A DNA stretch of 64,000 nucleotides from Brachybacterium alimentarium (lineage in GTDB: Bacteria > Actinomycetota > Actinomycetes > Actinomycetales > Dermabacteraceae). A program made the translations under genes and the position numbers. The stretch is from assembly GCF_002332425.1 (NCBI RefSeq), contig NZ_NRGS01000004.1:62001-126000 (forward strand), read 5' to 3'. The notes beneath the pieces were generated by a model. That model was not told the DNA's origin, made no database searches, and worked only from the letters and a program-made list of their open reading frames with translations. This document shows, piece after piece, positions 26,964-36,072 of the stretch (the first letter of the stretch is position 1; each line of letters begins with the position of its first letter).

Positions 26964-27068
26964 CGGTGACCTCCCGAGGTTGTGGCAGCCGGGCCTGGCA
27001 CCCGACTCGAGTCCGTTGCCTCGAGAGTAGTCCGGCAGGTCGGCGTGGAGGCGACCGTCAGGTCAGCT

Positions 27069-27536
27069 CTACGACTGCGCAGGCCGTTCGGCCCGCCCGG
27101 GCTCCGCCGAGCCCAGCCTGTTCCGCAGCTCGCGGGCCGAGGGGTTGCGGAGCGCCTCCTCTCCGATCAGCACGGTCGGCGTGAGCTCGTCGCCGCCGTT
27201 CAGGGCGCGGACGCGCGTCTGAGCAGCGTCGTCCCGCCACACGTTCACCCAGGTCACGCGGGCATCCTTGCCGATCTGCAGCATCAGCCGCTCGCAGTAG
27301 AAGCAGCCCGGTTTCCAGAGCACCACGGCGTGACCGGAGCCGAGCAGCTCCTGTGCGCGTGCCCAGGAGGTGTGTCGTCCGCGACGACCCGACCACACGG
27401 AGATCGCGATGACGGCGATCTCGCCGGCCACCGCGAAAGCCGCCCCCTCGCGCGGATCCTCGAGCGCGAGGAACAGCGCCCCGGCGGCCACGACGAGCGT
27501 GCCGACCACGAGGTTCTTCGCGATGCGCCGATCCAT
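27069..27536 (-). CDS. Membrane-associated glutaredoxin-like protein
   Basis: Protein of 155 residues: one or two hydrophobic segments (about 8-45) followed by a glutaredoxin/NrdH-like fold with redox motif KPGCFYCERL and a TPTVLIGEE cis-Pro segment. The helix pair would tether the thiol domain to the membrane, on the cytoplasmic side by charge bias. ATG 27536 lies six bases after TATCGT, typical of a leaderless transcript; the frame is open farther upstream but there is no homology there. Confidence 0.8.
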   Translation of the reverse strand: MDRRIAKNLVVGTLVVAAGALFLALEDPREGAAFAVAGEIAVIAISVWSGRRGRHTSWARAQELLGSGHAVVLWKPGCFYCERLMLQIGKDARVTWVNVWRDDAAQTRVRALNGGDELTPTVLIGEEALRNPSARELRNRLGSAEPGRAERPAQS

Positions 27537-27555
27537 GGGGCCACGATACTGCGGC

Positions 27556-27590
27556 TCGATCCGACTCGATCCGACTCGGCCCGACCCGAC
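27556..27590. repeat. 10-bp tandem repeat upstream of glutaredoxin-like gene
   Basis: Three and a half copies of ctcgatccga with substitutions in the last copies, just upstream of the leaderless promoter of the glutaredoxin-like gene. Confidence 0.6.
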
Positions 27591-27764
27591 CGGCCGCGAA
27601 GCGGCGCCGACTTCTTGCGCGAACCCCGCCCCCGCAGCGCCCTGAATCGTGCATAGTAGTGAGCGGCAGGTCACAGATCGCGCACGAACGCTCATCACGA
27701 AAGCACAGTCGCGCCGTCTCCCCTGAGCGCTCTGCGCGCACCGGACCCTCCTCGAAAGGCCCCG

Positions 27765-30700
27765 ATGACGCGCCACCCCGCCTCCCCGTCCGCCCCGAAA
27801 AATGCAAAAGGATTTTCGAGCGGCTCCGCTCGGGACCGACGACGCTCCGGACGTCGGCCGCTGCGTGCCCTGCCCCTGATCGCGGCCGGTGCGCTCGTCG
27901 CGCCGCTCGCCCTCACCGTGCCGGCGAGCGCCGACCCCTCCTACGTGCCGCTGCCGCAGAGCGCGATGAGCGTGGTGGAGGCGGACTCCGCCGAGGAGGG
28001 CTCACCCGCGCAGAACGTGCTGGACGGCGACACCTCGACCATCTGGCACACCGCCTGGAAGGACGAGGTCGACGAGCTGCCGCACCAGCTGTCGGTGCAG
28101 GTCTCCGAGACTCCCGTCGAGGTGGCACGTGTGCGGCTGGATCCGCGCAAGGACTCGAACGGGTCGGGCCGCATCGGCGACTACGAGGTGCACACCTCCA
28201 CCGACCCCGAATGCGCGGAGAACGCGTACACCCTGGCCGCCGAGGGCAGCTTCGACGGCTCCCTGGCCGACGCCACCACCGAGCGCACCATCACCCTGGA
28301 CTCCCCCGTCGAGGCGAGCTGCGTGAAGGTGGTGTGGCTGAGCTCCTGGGGCGGGAAGGCCTCGGATCCCGAGACCTCGCCGCCCGAGCAGGTCGCCTCC
28401 CTCGCCGAGCTGAACGTGGACGTGATCGGGGACGAGGCGGACCCTGACCCGATCGTCGTGGATCCGCCCGAGGGCACCGCCACGATCTCTGACGGGGACC
28501 TCTCGGTGCGCCTGCACCCCGACTTCCCGCAGGTCGTGGACTATTCCATGGGCGGGTCCTCCCTCGCGGGCCGCTACGGCGCAGCGCACACCGCCGTGGT
28601 GATCGACGACGTCTCCTACGACGTCGAGGTCACGGCCCCGGAGCTCTCCGAGGACGGCGCCTCCGCCACTTATCACCTCACGGTCCCGGAGCTCGAGGGC
28701 ACGAGCTTCGACGCCGTGCTCTCCGTGAAGGAGGGTGTGTTCACCTGGAAGCTCACGCACTTCGTGGATCCCTCCGACGCGATCCACCGGATCTCCGTGC
28801 CGCGCCTGGACCTCGCCTCCGCCAACGGCACCGAGAGCGGCGCCCAGGTGGTCGGCGCGGATCTCTCCGTGGACCGTGACCGCAGCGGCGACCACTTCTA
28901 CGACCTCGCCTCGCTCGAGGACGGCACGTCGCTGACGGACCCCTCGCACGTGGCGCTGCTGCACAACGACCAGCTCGCCGCCGGGTTCGAGACCAACGCG
29001 GTCGAGGACAACACCGCCGGCGGCGAGACCGCCGAACGGGTGCAGAACGACAACTCCCGCTACATCGTCTCCCTCGCCCAGGGCGACGGCGCCTCCTACG
29101 GGACGGTCTCCCCGGGCACCTTCGTGGTGCGCGGCTCCACCGCCGATCAGGGCATCGGGGCCGATGCGGACCCGTTCGTGCGGGTCCGGCTCGCCGCCGA
29201 CGCGAACGACGACGGCGCAGTGGACTGGCAGGACGCCGCGATCGCCGCACGCGCCATCGAGGAGGAGGTGACCGGGGGCGACGCCGTGAAGAACGAGGTG
29301 ATCAAGCGGATCCCGTTCAACATCGTTTCCCAGGCCACGCATCCCTTCCTGCGCACGCTGGACGACACCAAGCGGGTCTCGCTGGCCACCGAGGGGCTCG
29401 GCCAGTCGGTCATGCTCAAGGGCTATCAGGCCGAGGGGCACGACTCCGCCCACCCCGATTACGCGGGCCACTACAACGAGGCCGCCGGCGGGCTGGACGA
29501 TCTCGAGACCCTTGCCGCCGCCGGGGAGGACTGGAACGCCACGTTCGGCGTGCACGTCAACGCCACCGAGTCCTACTCCGAGGCGCACGCCTTCTCCGAG
29601 GACCTGCTGCAGCAGCCGCTGAAGCCCGCCTGGGGCTGGATGAACCAGTCCTATGCGATCGACGGCCCGAAGGACCTCGGCACCGGGAACGTGCTCGAGC
29701 GCTTCCAGGAATTCCGGGACGAAGCTCCCGAGAACCTGTCCTTCCTGTACATGGACGTCTACTACCCCAACGGCTGGGAGGGCCAACGCCTCGCCCAGGA
29801 GCTGCAGGCGCAGGGCTGGGCGGTCTCCACCGAGTGGGCCGACAAGATGCCGCGGGCCTCGACCTGGTCGCACTGGGCGAACGACGAGAACTACGGCGGC
29901 TCCACCAACAAGGGCGTGAACTCCCAGGTGATCCGGTTCCTCGACAATGATCAGAAGGACATCTGGAACCCGGACCCGCTGCTGTCCAACGCGAACGTGC
30001 AGGAGTTCGAGGGCTGGACCGGTCATCATGACGCGAACGCCTTCTTCGACACGGTGTGGCAGCGCAACCTGCCCACCAAGTACCTGCAGCAGGCACCGAT
30101 CATGCAGTGGGGCGACGGCCAGGTGGTGCTCGAGAACGGCACCGTCGCGACGTCCGACGTCGACTCCGTGACCGGCACCGAGATCCCCACCGATCGCACC
30201 ATCACCCATGGCGGCGCGACCGTCTACGAGGACGGGAAGTACCTGCTGCCGTGGTCCGACGGCAGTGCGGAGGCCGACGGGGATACGGAGCAGGAGGGGT
30301 CCGAGAAGGGCGCCGCCGACCAGGACGCCGCTGAGCAGGTCGACCGGCTCTACCACTACAACCCCGAGGGCGGCACGACCACCTGGACCCTGACTCCCGA
30401 GTGGGCCGATCAGGGCTCCCTGGTCATGTACGAGCTCTCCGACACCGGCCGCGGCGGGCGCATCACCGTCCCGGTGCGCCAGGGCAAGGTCACGCTCGAG
30501 GCGAAGGCAGGCACGGCCTACGTCCTCCATCCCACGCGCGACATGCCGCAGAAGGTCGATCCGCAGTGGGGCGAGGGCAGCCCCGTCGCCGATCCCGGCT
30601 TCTTCTCCGGCACCCTCGACGACTGGGCCCCCGAGGGCGCGGCCGACATCGAGACCGACGAGAACCGCAACCTGCAGGCGGTGCTCGGCGCCGACGCAGC

Positions 30701-31685
30701 GGGCATCTCGCAGCAGCTCCACGACCCGGCCGATCCGAGCGCTGACCTGCCCGCCGGCACCTACAGCGCCTGGGCCAGCGTGCAGATCGACCCGTCGGAT
30801 GCCCGCGAGGTGAGCATCTCAGCCACCGGTGACGGGGTCCGGCCCACCGCCCACCAGGCCGGCGAGAACGGCGCGGCGACCACCAGCATCGACTCCTCGA
30901 TGGCGGTGAACGCGACCGCGTCGGACGACAAGCACGGCCAGTACTTCCAGCGGGCGCGAGTCACCTTCACCACCGATGGCTCCCCGGTGACCTTCGCCGT
31001 CCGCGCCGGCGAGGGCGACGCCGAGGTGCGCGTCGACGACGTGCGGGTGGTGCCGTTCGTGGCCCCCGAGGATCCTGACGCCACGGAGCAGACCGTGCTG
31101 TTCGAGGACTTCGAGAACGTCGACACCGGGTACTGGCCCTTCGTGACCGGCTCCGCGGGGATGGGCGGCGATGCTCGTACCCAGTTGGCCGAGCTGCACG
31201 CGCCCTACTCGCAGGCCGGCTGGTACGGCCCGAACGCCGACGGCGACGTGGTCGAGGGCGGTAAGCTGCTGGACAACGTGCTGGACGGTGAATGGTCGCT
31301 GATGGCCCATGAGGAGAACACCGGGCTGATCCTGCGCACCACCACCGGGTCGCTGCCGCTGCAGGACGGACACCGCTACCGGGTCTCGTTCGACCACCAG
31401 ACCGGGTTCGACGGCTCGTACAGCCTGGTCGTCGGCGGGGACTCCCTCGCGGCCGACGGCGAGGACCCGACCACGACGATCCGCGAGCGCGAGGCGATCC
31501 CCGAGGCGCGGGGCGCCGACGCCCGGTTCGAGCACGAGTTCACCGCCGGCGGCTGCGAGGCGACCTGGGTCGGGATCGAGAACCAGGGCGAGGGTCCGCA
31601 GAACGACCTGGTGCTGGACAACCTGCGGGTGGAGGACCTCGGCGAGGCCGAGGACGCTCCGGACTGCTCCGCCACGGACGACTGA
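27765..31685 (+). CDS. Secreted endo-alpha-N-acetylgalactosaminidase (GH101)
   Basis: Large extracellular enzyme of 1306 residues that would release Gal-beta-1,3-GalNAc (core 1) from mucin-type O-glycoproteins. Signal peptide about 34-56 (ending PASAD); an F5/8-type carbohydrate-binding domain about 60-225; a GH101 beta-sandwich/barrel about 235-870; and C-terminal binding modules to 1306. Asp664 in LYMDVYYPNG and Glu690 in VSTEWAD align with nucleophile and acid/base of the pneumococcal enzyme, but the intervening loop is six residues shorter. A Ca-binding-like DANDDGAVDWQDA lies near residue 480. No LAxTG or membrane anchor. Monocistronic. Confidence 0.9.
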   Translation: MTRHPASPSAPKNAKGFSSGSARDRRRSGRRPLRALPLIAAGALVAPLALTVPASADPSYVPLPQSAMSVVEADSAEEGSPAQNVLDGDTSTIWHTAWKDEVDELPHQLSVQVSETPVEVARVRLDPRKDSNGSGRIGDYEVHTSTDPECAENAYTLAAEGSFDGSLADATTERTITLDSPVEASCVKVVWLSSWGGKASDPETSPPEQVASLAELNVDVIGDEADPDPIVVDPPEGTATISDGDLSVRLHPDFPQVVDYSMGGSSLAGRYGAAHTAVVIDDVSYDVEVTAPELSEDGASATYHLTVPELEGTSFDAVLSVKEGVFTWKLTHFVDPSDAIHRISVPRLDLASANGTESGAQVVGADLSVDRDRSGDHFYDLASLEDGTSLTDPSHVALLHNDQLAAGFETNAVEDNTAGGETAERVQNDNSRYIVSLAQGDGASYGTVSPGTFVVRGSTADQGIGADADPFVRVRLAADANDDGAVDWQDAAIAARAIEEEVTGGDAVKNEVIKRIPFNIVSQATHPFLRTLDDTKRVSLATEGLGQSVMLKGYQAEGHDSAHPDYAGHYNEAAGGLDDLETLAAAGEDWNATFGVHVNATESYSEAHAFSEDLLQQPLKPAWGWMNQSYAIDGPKDLGTGNVLERFQEFRDEAPENLSFLYMDVYYPNGWEGQRLAQELQAQGWAVSTEWADKMPRASTWSHWANDENYGGSTNKGVNSQVIRFLDNDQKDIWNPDPLLSNANVQEFEGWTGHHDANAFFDTVWQRNLPTKYLQQAPIMQWGDGQVVLENGTVATSDVDSVTGTEIPTDRTITHGGATVYEDGKYLLPWSDGSAEADGDTEQEGSEKGAADQDAAEQVDRLYHYNPEGGTTTWTLTPEWADQGSLVMYELSDTGRGGRITVPVRQGKVTLEAKAGTAYVLHPTRDMPQKVDPQWGEGSPVADPGFFSGTLDDWAPEGAADIETDENRNLQAVLGADAAGISQQLHDPADPSADLPAGTYSAWASVQIDPSDAREVSISATGDGVRPTAHQAGENGAATTSIDSSMAVNATASDDKHGQYFQRARVTFTTDGSPVTFAVRAGEGDAEVRVDDVRVVPFVAPEDPDATEQTVLFEDFENVDTGYWPFVTGSAGMGGDARTQLAELHAPYSQAGWYGPNADGDVVEGGKLLDNVLDGEWSLMAHEENTGLILRTTTGSLPLQDGHRYRVSFDHQTGFDGSYSLVVGGDSLAADGEDPTTTIREREAIPEARGADARFEHEFTAGGCEATWVGIENQGEGPQNDLVLDNLRVEDLGEAEDAPDCSATDD

Positions 31686-31712
31686 CCGCGGCGCCGTGGA
31701 GGGCTCGCCGGG

Positions 31713-31761
31713 TGCCCGACGACCGGCCCGTCCCGCTGAGGTGGGACAGGGGGGTCGGGCA
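31713..31761. terminator. Nested hairpin terminator between convergent genes
   Basis: Outer arms tgcccgac / gtcgggca enclose an inner gtccc-N8-gggac hairpin, in the gap between the GH101 gene and the convergent CNNM/CBS gene. Confidence 0.6.
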
Positions 31762-31832
31762 CCGGGCGGGTCCTCTCACCGAAAGCGAATCGCCGCCGGG
31801 TGCCGGGAGCTCCGAACAGCCTCGGTCGCGGG

Positions 31833-33155
31833 TCAGGCGTCGGCGTCGAGCGATGTCGCCGCCGGTTCGTCCTTCACCAGGCGCACGCGCTGCACACGCC
31901 GCTCGTCCACCTCGACCACCTCGAGACGGCCGCCCTCGATCGCGACCACGTCCCCGGCCTCGGGGATGCGGCCCAGGCGGGCCATCACGAAACCGCCCAC
32001 GGTCTCGTAGCCGCCGGTGTCGGGCAGTTCGATCTCGGTCGCGGCCTCGAACTCCTGCAGGATCAGGCCGCCGTCGAAGGTGCCGTCGGCCTCGAGGATG
32101 CGGTCCAGGCCACCGGGCGCCGGCCAGGACTCGAGGTCGAACTCGTCGTAGATCTCGCCCACCAGTTCTTCCAGCAGGTCCTCGAGGGTGACGATGCCGT
32201 CGGTGCCGCCGTACTCGTCGACCACCACGGCGATCTGGTCGGCGTGGGCGCGCATCCGGTTCAGCGCCTGCAGCACCTCGACGGTGCCGGGGATGTGCTC
32301 GATGGGTCGGGCGAGATCGGCCATGCGGGTGGACCCCGGGTCATCGACCAGCAGCAGGTCGCGCACGTGGGCGAAGCCGAGGATGTCGTCGAGGTCTTCC
32401 CCCGTCACCGGATAGCGCGAGTAGCCGGTCGCACGGATCTCCTCGCGGGTCTGGGCGACCGTCTGCTGTCCGTCCAGGAAGTGCACCTGGTGGCGGGGCC
32501 GCATGACCTCGACGACGGTGCGCTCGGAAGCGTCGAACACGTCCGCCAGCACCCGGGACTCCGCCTGATCCAGCGCATCGGAGGAGCGGACCATCGACCG
32601 GATCTCCTCGGCGGAGACGGACTCCCGGTTCGCATGGGGGTCACCGCCCAGCATCCGCACCACGAGGTTCGTCGAGGTCGACAGCAGCCAGATCACCGGG
32701 CGCATCGCCGTGCCGAACAGGCTCAGCGGTGGGCCCACCACCTTCGCCATGCCCATCGCGTTCTGCATCGCCAGACGCTTGGGCACCAGCTCACCGAAGA
32801 CGAGGGAGAGATAGGCGATGACCAGCGTCATTCCGATCAGCGCGACGGTGGAGGCCGTTCCCGCGGGAACGCCGACGTCCTCGAGCACCGGGGCCAGCGA
32901 CGGGGCGATCGTCGAGGCGCCGTAGGCGGAGGAGAAGAAGCCGGCGACGGTCACGCCGATCTGCACGGCGGAGAGGAACTGGTTGGGGTCGCGCACCAGC
33001 TCCGCGGTGCGCTCCCCGCGCGTCCCGCTCTCCTCGAGCTGCTTGACCTGGGATTCGCGGAGGTTGACGATCGCCATCTCGGTCCCGGCGAACACCCCGC
33101 CGATGAGCACGAAGAGCAGCACGAGGGCGATGTTCACCAGAACGGCAGGATCCAT
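31833..33155 (-). CDS. CNNM/CorC-type membrane protein (DUF21 + CBS pair + CorC_HlyC)
   Basis: Protein of 440 residues of the hemolysin-family/CNNM group, associated with magnesium or cobalt transport and not with haemolysis in most bacteria. The DUF21 domain (1-190) has four hydrophobic segments with the signature GELVPKRLAMQNA. Two CBS domains follow (about 205-325) with a MRPRHQV start and VVDEYGGTDGIVTLEDLLEELVGEI, then a CorC_HlyC domain (about 345-430). Length and order match the family. It is alone, facing the GH101 gene. Confidence 0.93.
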   Translation of the reverse strand: MDPAVLVNIALVLLFVLIGGVFAGTEMAIVNLRESQVKQLEESGTRGERTAELVRDPNQFLSAVQIGVTVAGFFSSAYGASTIAPSLAPVLEDVGVPAGTASTVALIGMTLVIAYLSLVFGELVPKRLAMQNAMGMAKVVGPPLSLFGTAMRPVIWLLSTSTNLVVRMLGGDPHANRESVSAEEIRSMVRSSDALDQAESRVLADVFDASERTVVEVMRPRHQVHFLDGQQTVAQTREEIRATGYSRYPVTGEDLDDILGFAHVRDLLLVDDPGSTRMADLARPIEHIPGTVEVLQALNRMRAHADQIAVVVDEYGGTDGIVTLEDLLEELVGEIYDEFDLESWPAPGGLDRILEADGTFDGGLILQEFEAATEIELPDTGGYETVGGFVMARLGRIPEAGDVVAIEGGRLEVVEVDERRVQRVRLVKDEPAATSLDADA

Positions 33156-33361
33156 GGGGCAACGCTACCGGCCCTCCCCGCTCCAGGACCGATCACCGCG
33201 TAGCGGCTTCACCACATCGCGATGGCGGCGCAGCACCGGCCGTGGCGTCGGCGCGCAGCTCACGAGGGACAGCACGCTTCCCGCGCCCAGCATGGTTCGC
33301 GAGACACAGCACGGCTCCCGAGACATACTGGCCGTCCCCGTGCTCTCGAGAGGAGGATCCG

Positions 33362-33490
33362 ATGGCTCCCGTCATCACCGCCCTCATGGTCCTCGCCGGA
33401 TCCGTGTACGGCTGGCGCACGGGACTGCGGCTCAAGCGCGAGCAGGACGCCTTCGACCGCCGCATCCGGGGCCAGTCCGAGAGTCCGTGA
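33362..33490 (+). CDS. Small 42-residue membrane protein
   Basis: Short frame MAPVITALMVLAGSVYGWRT followed by a charged KREQDAFDRRIRGQ tail. GAGAGGAGGATCC precedes the ATG at ideal spacing, strong support for translation despite its size. One N-terminal hydrophobic helix, cytoplasmic basic tail. Function unknown; it ends 25 bases from the convergent serine hydrolase gene. Confidence 0.65.
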   Translation: MAPVITALMVLAGSVYGWRTGLRLKREQDAFDRRIRGQSESP

Positions 33491-33514
33491 GCGCGCCTGG
33501 TGACGGCGGCCTGA

Positions 33515-34492
33515 TCACAGCAGTGGGAGCAGCTCTTCCCAGACAGCACGCTGGGTCTCGGCCGCACTCCGCCCCTCGAGCCGAGAAGTGATGGTCAGGA
33601 CAGCACGCTGCCGTGGCATCACGAGGATGATCTGTCCCAGAGCCCCGTCAGCTCGCCACACGCCCTCCGGCGTGCACTGCCAGACCCCGTAGCCGTACTG
33701 GGCGGCCTCGGGTTCGGGATCCCCGGTGGCGACCCAGGCGGCATCGCCGTGCATCTCGTCGATCCACCTGCTCGGCACCAGTTGCGTCCCGTCGTACTCG
33801 CCGCCCTGCAGCAGCAGACGGCCGATACGGGCCAGCTGACCGCTCTTCAGGTGCAGACCCGTCGCGCCCCAGGAATATCCGTCGCGGGTGGTGTGCCATT
33901 GCGGGTTCAGGATGCCCAGCGGCTCGAACAGGCGAGGCATGAGCCAATCCCGCAGCGTCTGCCCGGAACGTTCGGAGATCACGCGGGAGAGCAGGAAGAT
34001 CGACCCGTTGGAGTACTCCCAATGCTCCCCCGGAGCCGCAACCAGGTCGGTGCCGAGGAACAGACCGGTGAGGTCCTCGTGGTCTCGGTGCTCGTCGAGG
34101 AAGCCGAGGATCGGCGACCCCGAGGTCATCGTGATCAGGTGACGCAGCCGCACCTGCTCGATCCCGGCGCCGTACCCGCCGGCAGGAACCGGGAGATGGT
34201 CCACGAGCAGGTCCTCGACGTCGAGCAGGCCCTCCTGCGCGGCGGTGCCCACGGCGAGCGCGGTGACGGTCTTGGAGACGGAGTAGATGTTCTCGACCGT
34301 GTCGTCGCCGAAGCGGTGGGAGAGATCGTCGCGTCCGGCTCGGTGCAGGTGGAGCGCGCGGACACCGAGGTCGCGCTCGACGATCCGCTGGCGAAGCGGC
34401 AGCAGGAGGAGGTGGTCGGGCACCGCCGCCGTGGCGGGTGCCGGCGCGGCGGATGATGCGGGGTCGGAGCTGGCGGCATCGGCAGTGGTCAT
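33515..34492 (-). CDS. Serine hydrolase, beta-lactamase (class C/PBP-like) family
   Basis: Cytoplasmic-looking serine hydrolase of 325 residues with the class C/DD-peptidase fold: Ser71-Val-Ser-Lys74 nucleophile motif, Tyr160-Ser-Asn162 second motif, and a HWEYSNGSIFLLSRVI helix. The usual KTG triad is replaced by a degenerate DGALGQ-type segment (near 285), as in EstB-like esterases. No signal peptide is visible; the first 25 residues are Ala/Ser-rich. Substrate could be an ester or D-amino-acid peptide. No lactam resistance inference is justified. Confidence 0.85.
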   Translation of the reverse strand: MTTADAASSDPASSAAPAPATAAVPDHLLLLPLRQRIVERDLGVRALHLHRAGRDDLSHRFGDDTVENIYSVSKTVTALAVGTAAQEGLLDVEDLLVDHLPVPAGGYGAGIEQVRLRHLITMTSGSPILGFLDEHRDHEDLTGLFLGTDLVAAPGEHWEYSNGSIFLLSRVISERSGQTLRDWLMPRLFEPLGILNPQWHTTRDGYSWGATGLHLKSGQLARIGRLLLQGGEYDGTQLVPSRWIDEMHGDAAWVATGDPEPEAAQYGYGVWQCTPEGVWRADGALGQIILVMPRQRAVLTITSRLEGRSAAETQRAVWEELLPLL

Positions 34493-34857
34493 CCCGTGAC
34501 CCTACGACGCTCCCCCGCTCCCGTCACCGGGTATCCATGTTCCGACGCGCGTCCCCGGCGGCTCGCGCCCCGGGCTGCCCCGGCCGTCGTCGCTGCCGCC
34601 ATGCGGCCCTGCCGCAAGCCGCTGACGGCGCGGGCGGCCGGCCGCAGATGACGGGCAGGCGAGGGGCGGCTGGTGCGGACGGATGCCGTCCCGCGGAATG
34701 AACTTCCCGCCATGCCACTAGGAAAATTCTGGCCATCAGGTGAGAATGTCCTGGACGCGGGACGCTCAGGTGTTCGTCCGCCGCTTCCGCACTTCGTCGA
34801 TTCGCCACTTCCCCACGCTCCTCTCGGCACCGCCGCCGAACAGACCGAAAGGCGCCC
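34493..34857. other. 365-base intergenic region upstream of adaptor/ABC operon
   Basis: Between the divergent serine hydrolase and adaptor genes. It should hold both promoters. A TA/AT-rich patch (34715-34750, around ccactaggaaaattctgg) is the only non-GC-rich portion and the best place for a promoter of the operon. I find no convincing gene, repeat or RNA. Confidence 0.4.
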
Positions 34858-36072
34858 ATGGCCGCCGTACGTCGCTACGTCTTCCCGCTGATCTGGATGC
34901 TGATCTTCGCGATCATCGCGATCGCCCTCGCTCGCCTCGCCTTCTTCCCCGGCGATGCGCAGGCGGGAGATGGTGAGGATCCCGCTGTTCCCGCTGTCGA
35001 GTTCGACGAGTACGCGACCGTGCCGGTCGAGACCGGGGACATCGCCTCGGCGCTGGCGCTGTCCGGCGTCGTGGAATCCGATCCCGGGACCGATCTGAAG
35101 GCCACCGAGGAGGGCGAGATCAACAAGATCTGGTCCCGCGAGGGCGACACCGTTGAGAAGGGCCAGCGCATCCTCCAGGTGCGCATCCCGCAGGGCCCCG
35201 AGCCCGTCCTACCCGGCACCACATCAGGTGGCGAGGACACGATCGACGAGGGCGCCGGCACGGACGGCACGGGTGGCGACGGCACCGGCAACGAAGGCAC
35301 GAGTGACGAGAGCGCCCAGGCCGGCGGGAAGGCCGGGGCCGGTGGCGCCGACGAGGCGACCCCGGGCACAGCGGGCGACACCATCGAGCAGCCGTCGCCG
35401 CAGGCCGCGACCGAGTACACCTACGTCGACCTCGTCGCCAGCGCTTCAGGGAAGCTCACCGGGCTGGCCGTCGAGGAATGGCAGTCGCTCGCCGTCGGCG
35501 ACGTGGTCGCCAGCATCTCCCCCGGCACCTACTCGATCGTCGCGGACCTGACCCCCGAACAGCAGCTCTCCCTGCTGGACACGACCATCAAGGCCACCGC
35601 CACACTGCCCACCTCCCCTGACCCGGTCACCTGCGATGCCCCGGACATCACCGAGCAGTCCAGCTCCTCCGACGACGACGCCGCGAAGGACACGGAGCCG
35701 CAGATCGATCCGATGACCGGTGAGGAGACCTCCTCCGGCACGTCGGTGGCCCAGCTCGAATGCCCCGTCCCCGAGGGCACCCGGATCGTTCCGGGGCTGT
35801 CGGTCGAAGTCGCGGTGGACCTCGGAACCGCCGAGGGCGTGCTCGTCGTGCCCACCACCGCCGTCGAGGGCGAGGGCGAGGCGGGCACCGCCTACGCACT
35901 GGACGAGGAGACCGGGGAGCCGCTGCCCGTGGAGGTCTCGCTCGGCAAGCGCGGGGACGGCGTCGTCGAGATCACCAAGGGCCTCGAGGAGGGTCAGGAG
36001 ATCCTTCAGTTCGTGCCCGGGGTGGACAATCCCGAGGACCAAATGGGCATGGACGGGATGGGCGGCTGGTGA
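34858..36072 (+). CDS. MacA-like periplasmic-adaptor-type membrane fusion protein
   Basis: Protein of 404 residues. An N-terminal transmembrane anchor (about 6-28) precedes a biotinyl-lipoyl-like half domain (LKATEEGEINKIWSREGDTVEKGQRILQVRIP) and its partner half (ASGKLTGLAVEEWQSLAVGDVVASI). Between them lies a Gly/Thr/Ser/Glu-rich insert (about 118-185) instead of the coiled hairpin of Gram-negative adaptors. A C-terminal barrel ends with ALDEETGEPLPVEVSLGKRG. It begins an operon with an ATPase and a MacB-like permease, so it is a Gram-positive tripartite-type export adaptor without an outer membrane partner. Confidence 0.88.
   Translation: MAAVRRYVFPLIWMLIFAIIAIALARLAFFPGDAQAGDGEDPAVPAVEFDEYATVPVETGDIASALALSGVVESDPGTDLKATEEGEINKIWSREGDTVEKGQRILQVRIPQGPEPVLPGTTSGGEDTIDEGAGTDGTGGDGTGNEGTSDESAQAGGKAGAGGADEATPGTAGDTIEQPSPQAATEYTYVDLVASASGKLTGLAVEEWQSLAVGDVVASISPGTYSIVADLTPEQQLSLLDTTIKATATLPTSPDPVTCDAPDITEQSSSSDDDAAKDTEPQIDPMTGEETSSGTSVAQLECPVPEGTRIVPGLSVEVAVDLGTAEGVLVVPTTAVEGEGEAGTAYALDEETGEPLPVEVSLGKRGDGVVEITKGLEEGQEILQFVPGVDNPEDQMGMDGMGGW

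Noticed and set aside
28002..30722. Long antisense frame inside the GH101 gene
   Set aside because: No recognisable domain; the GH101 motifs on the other strand are decisive.
33515..34492. Beta-lactam resistance gene
   Set aside because: Only the SxxK and YxN motifs of the wider fold are present, no signal peptide and a degenerate third motif; esterase-like function is at least as likely.
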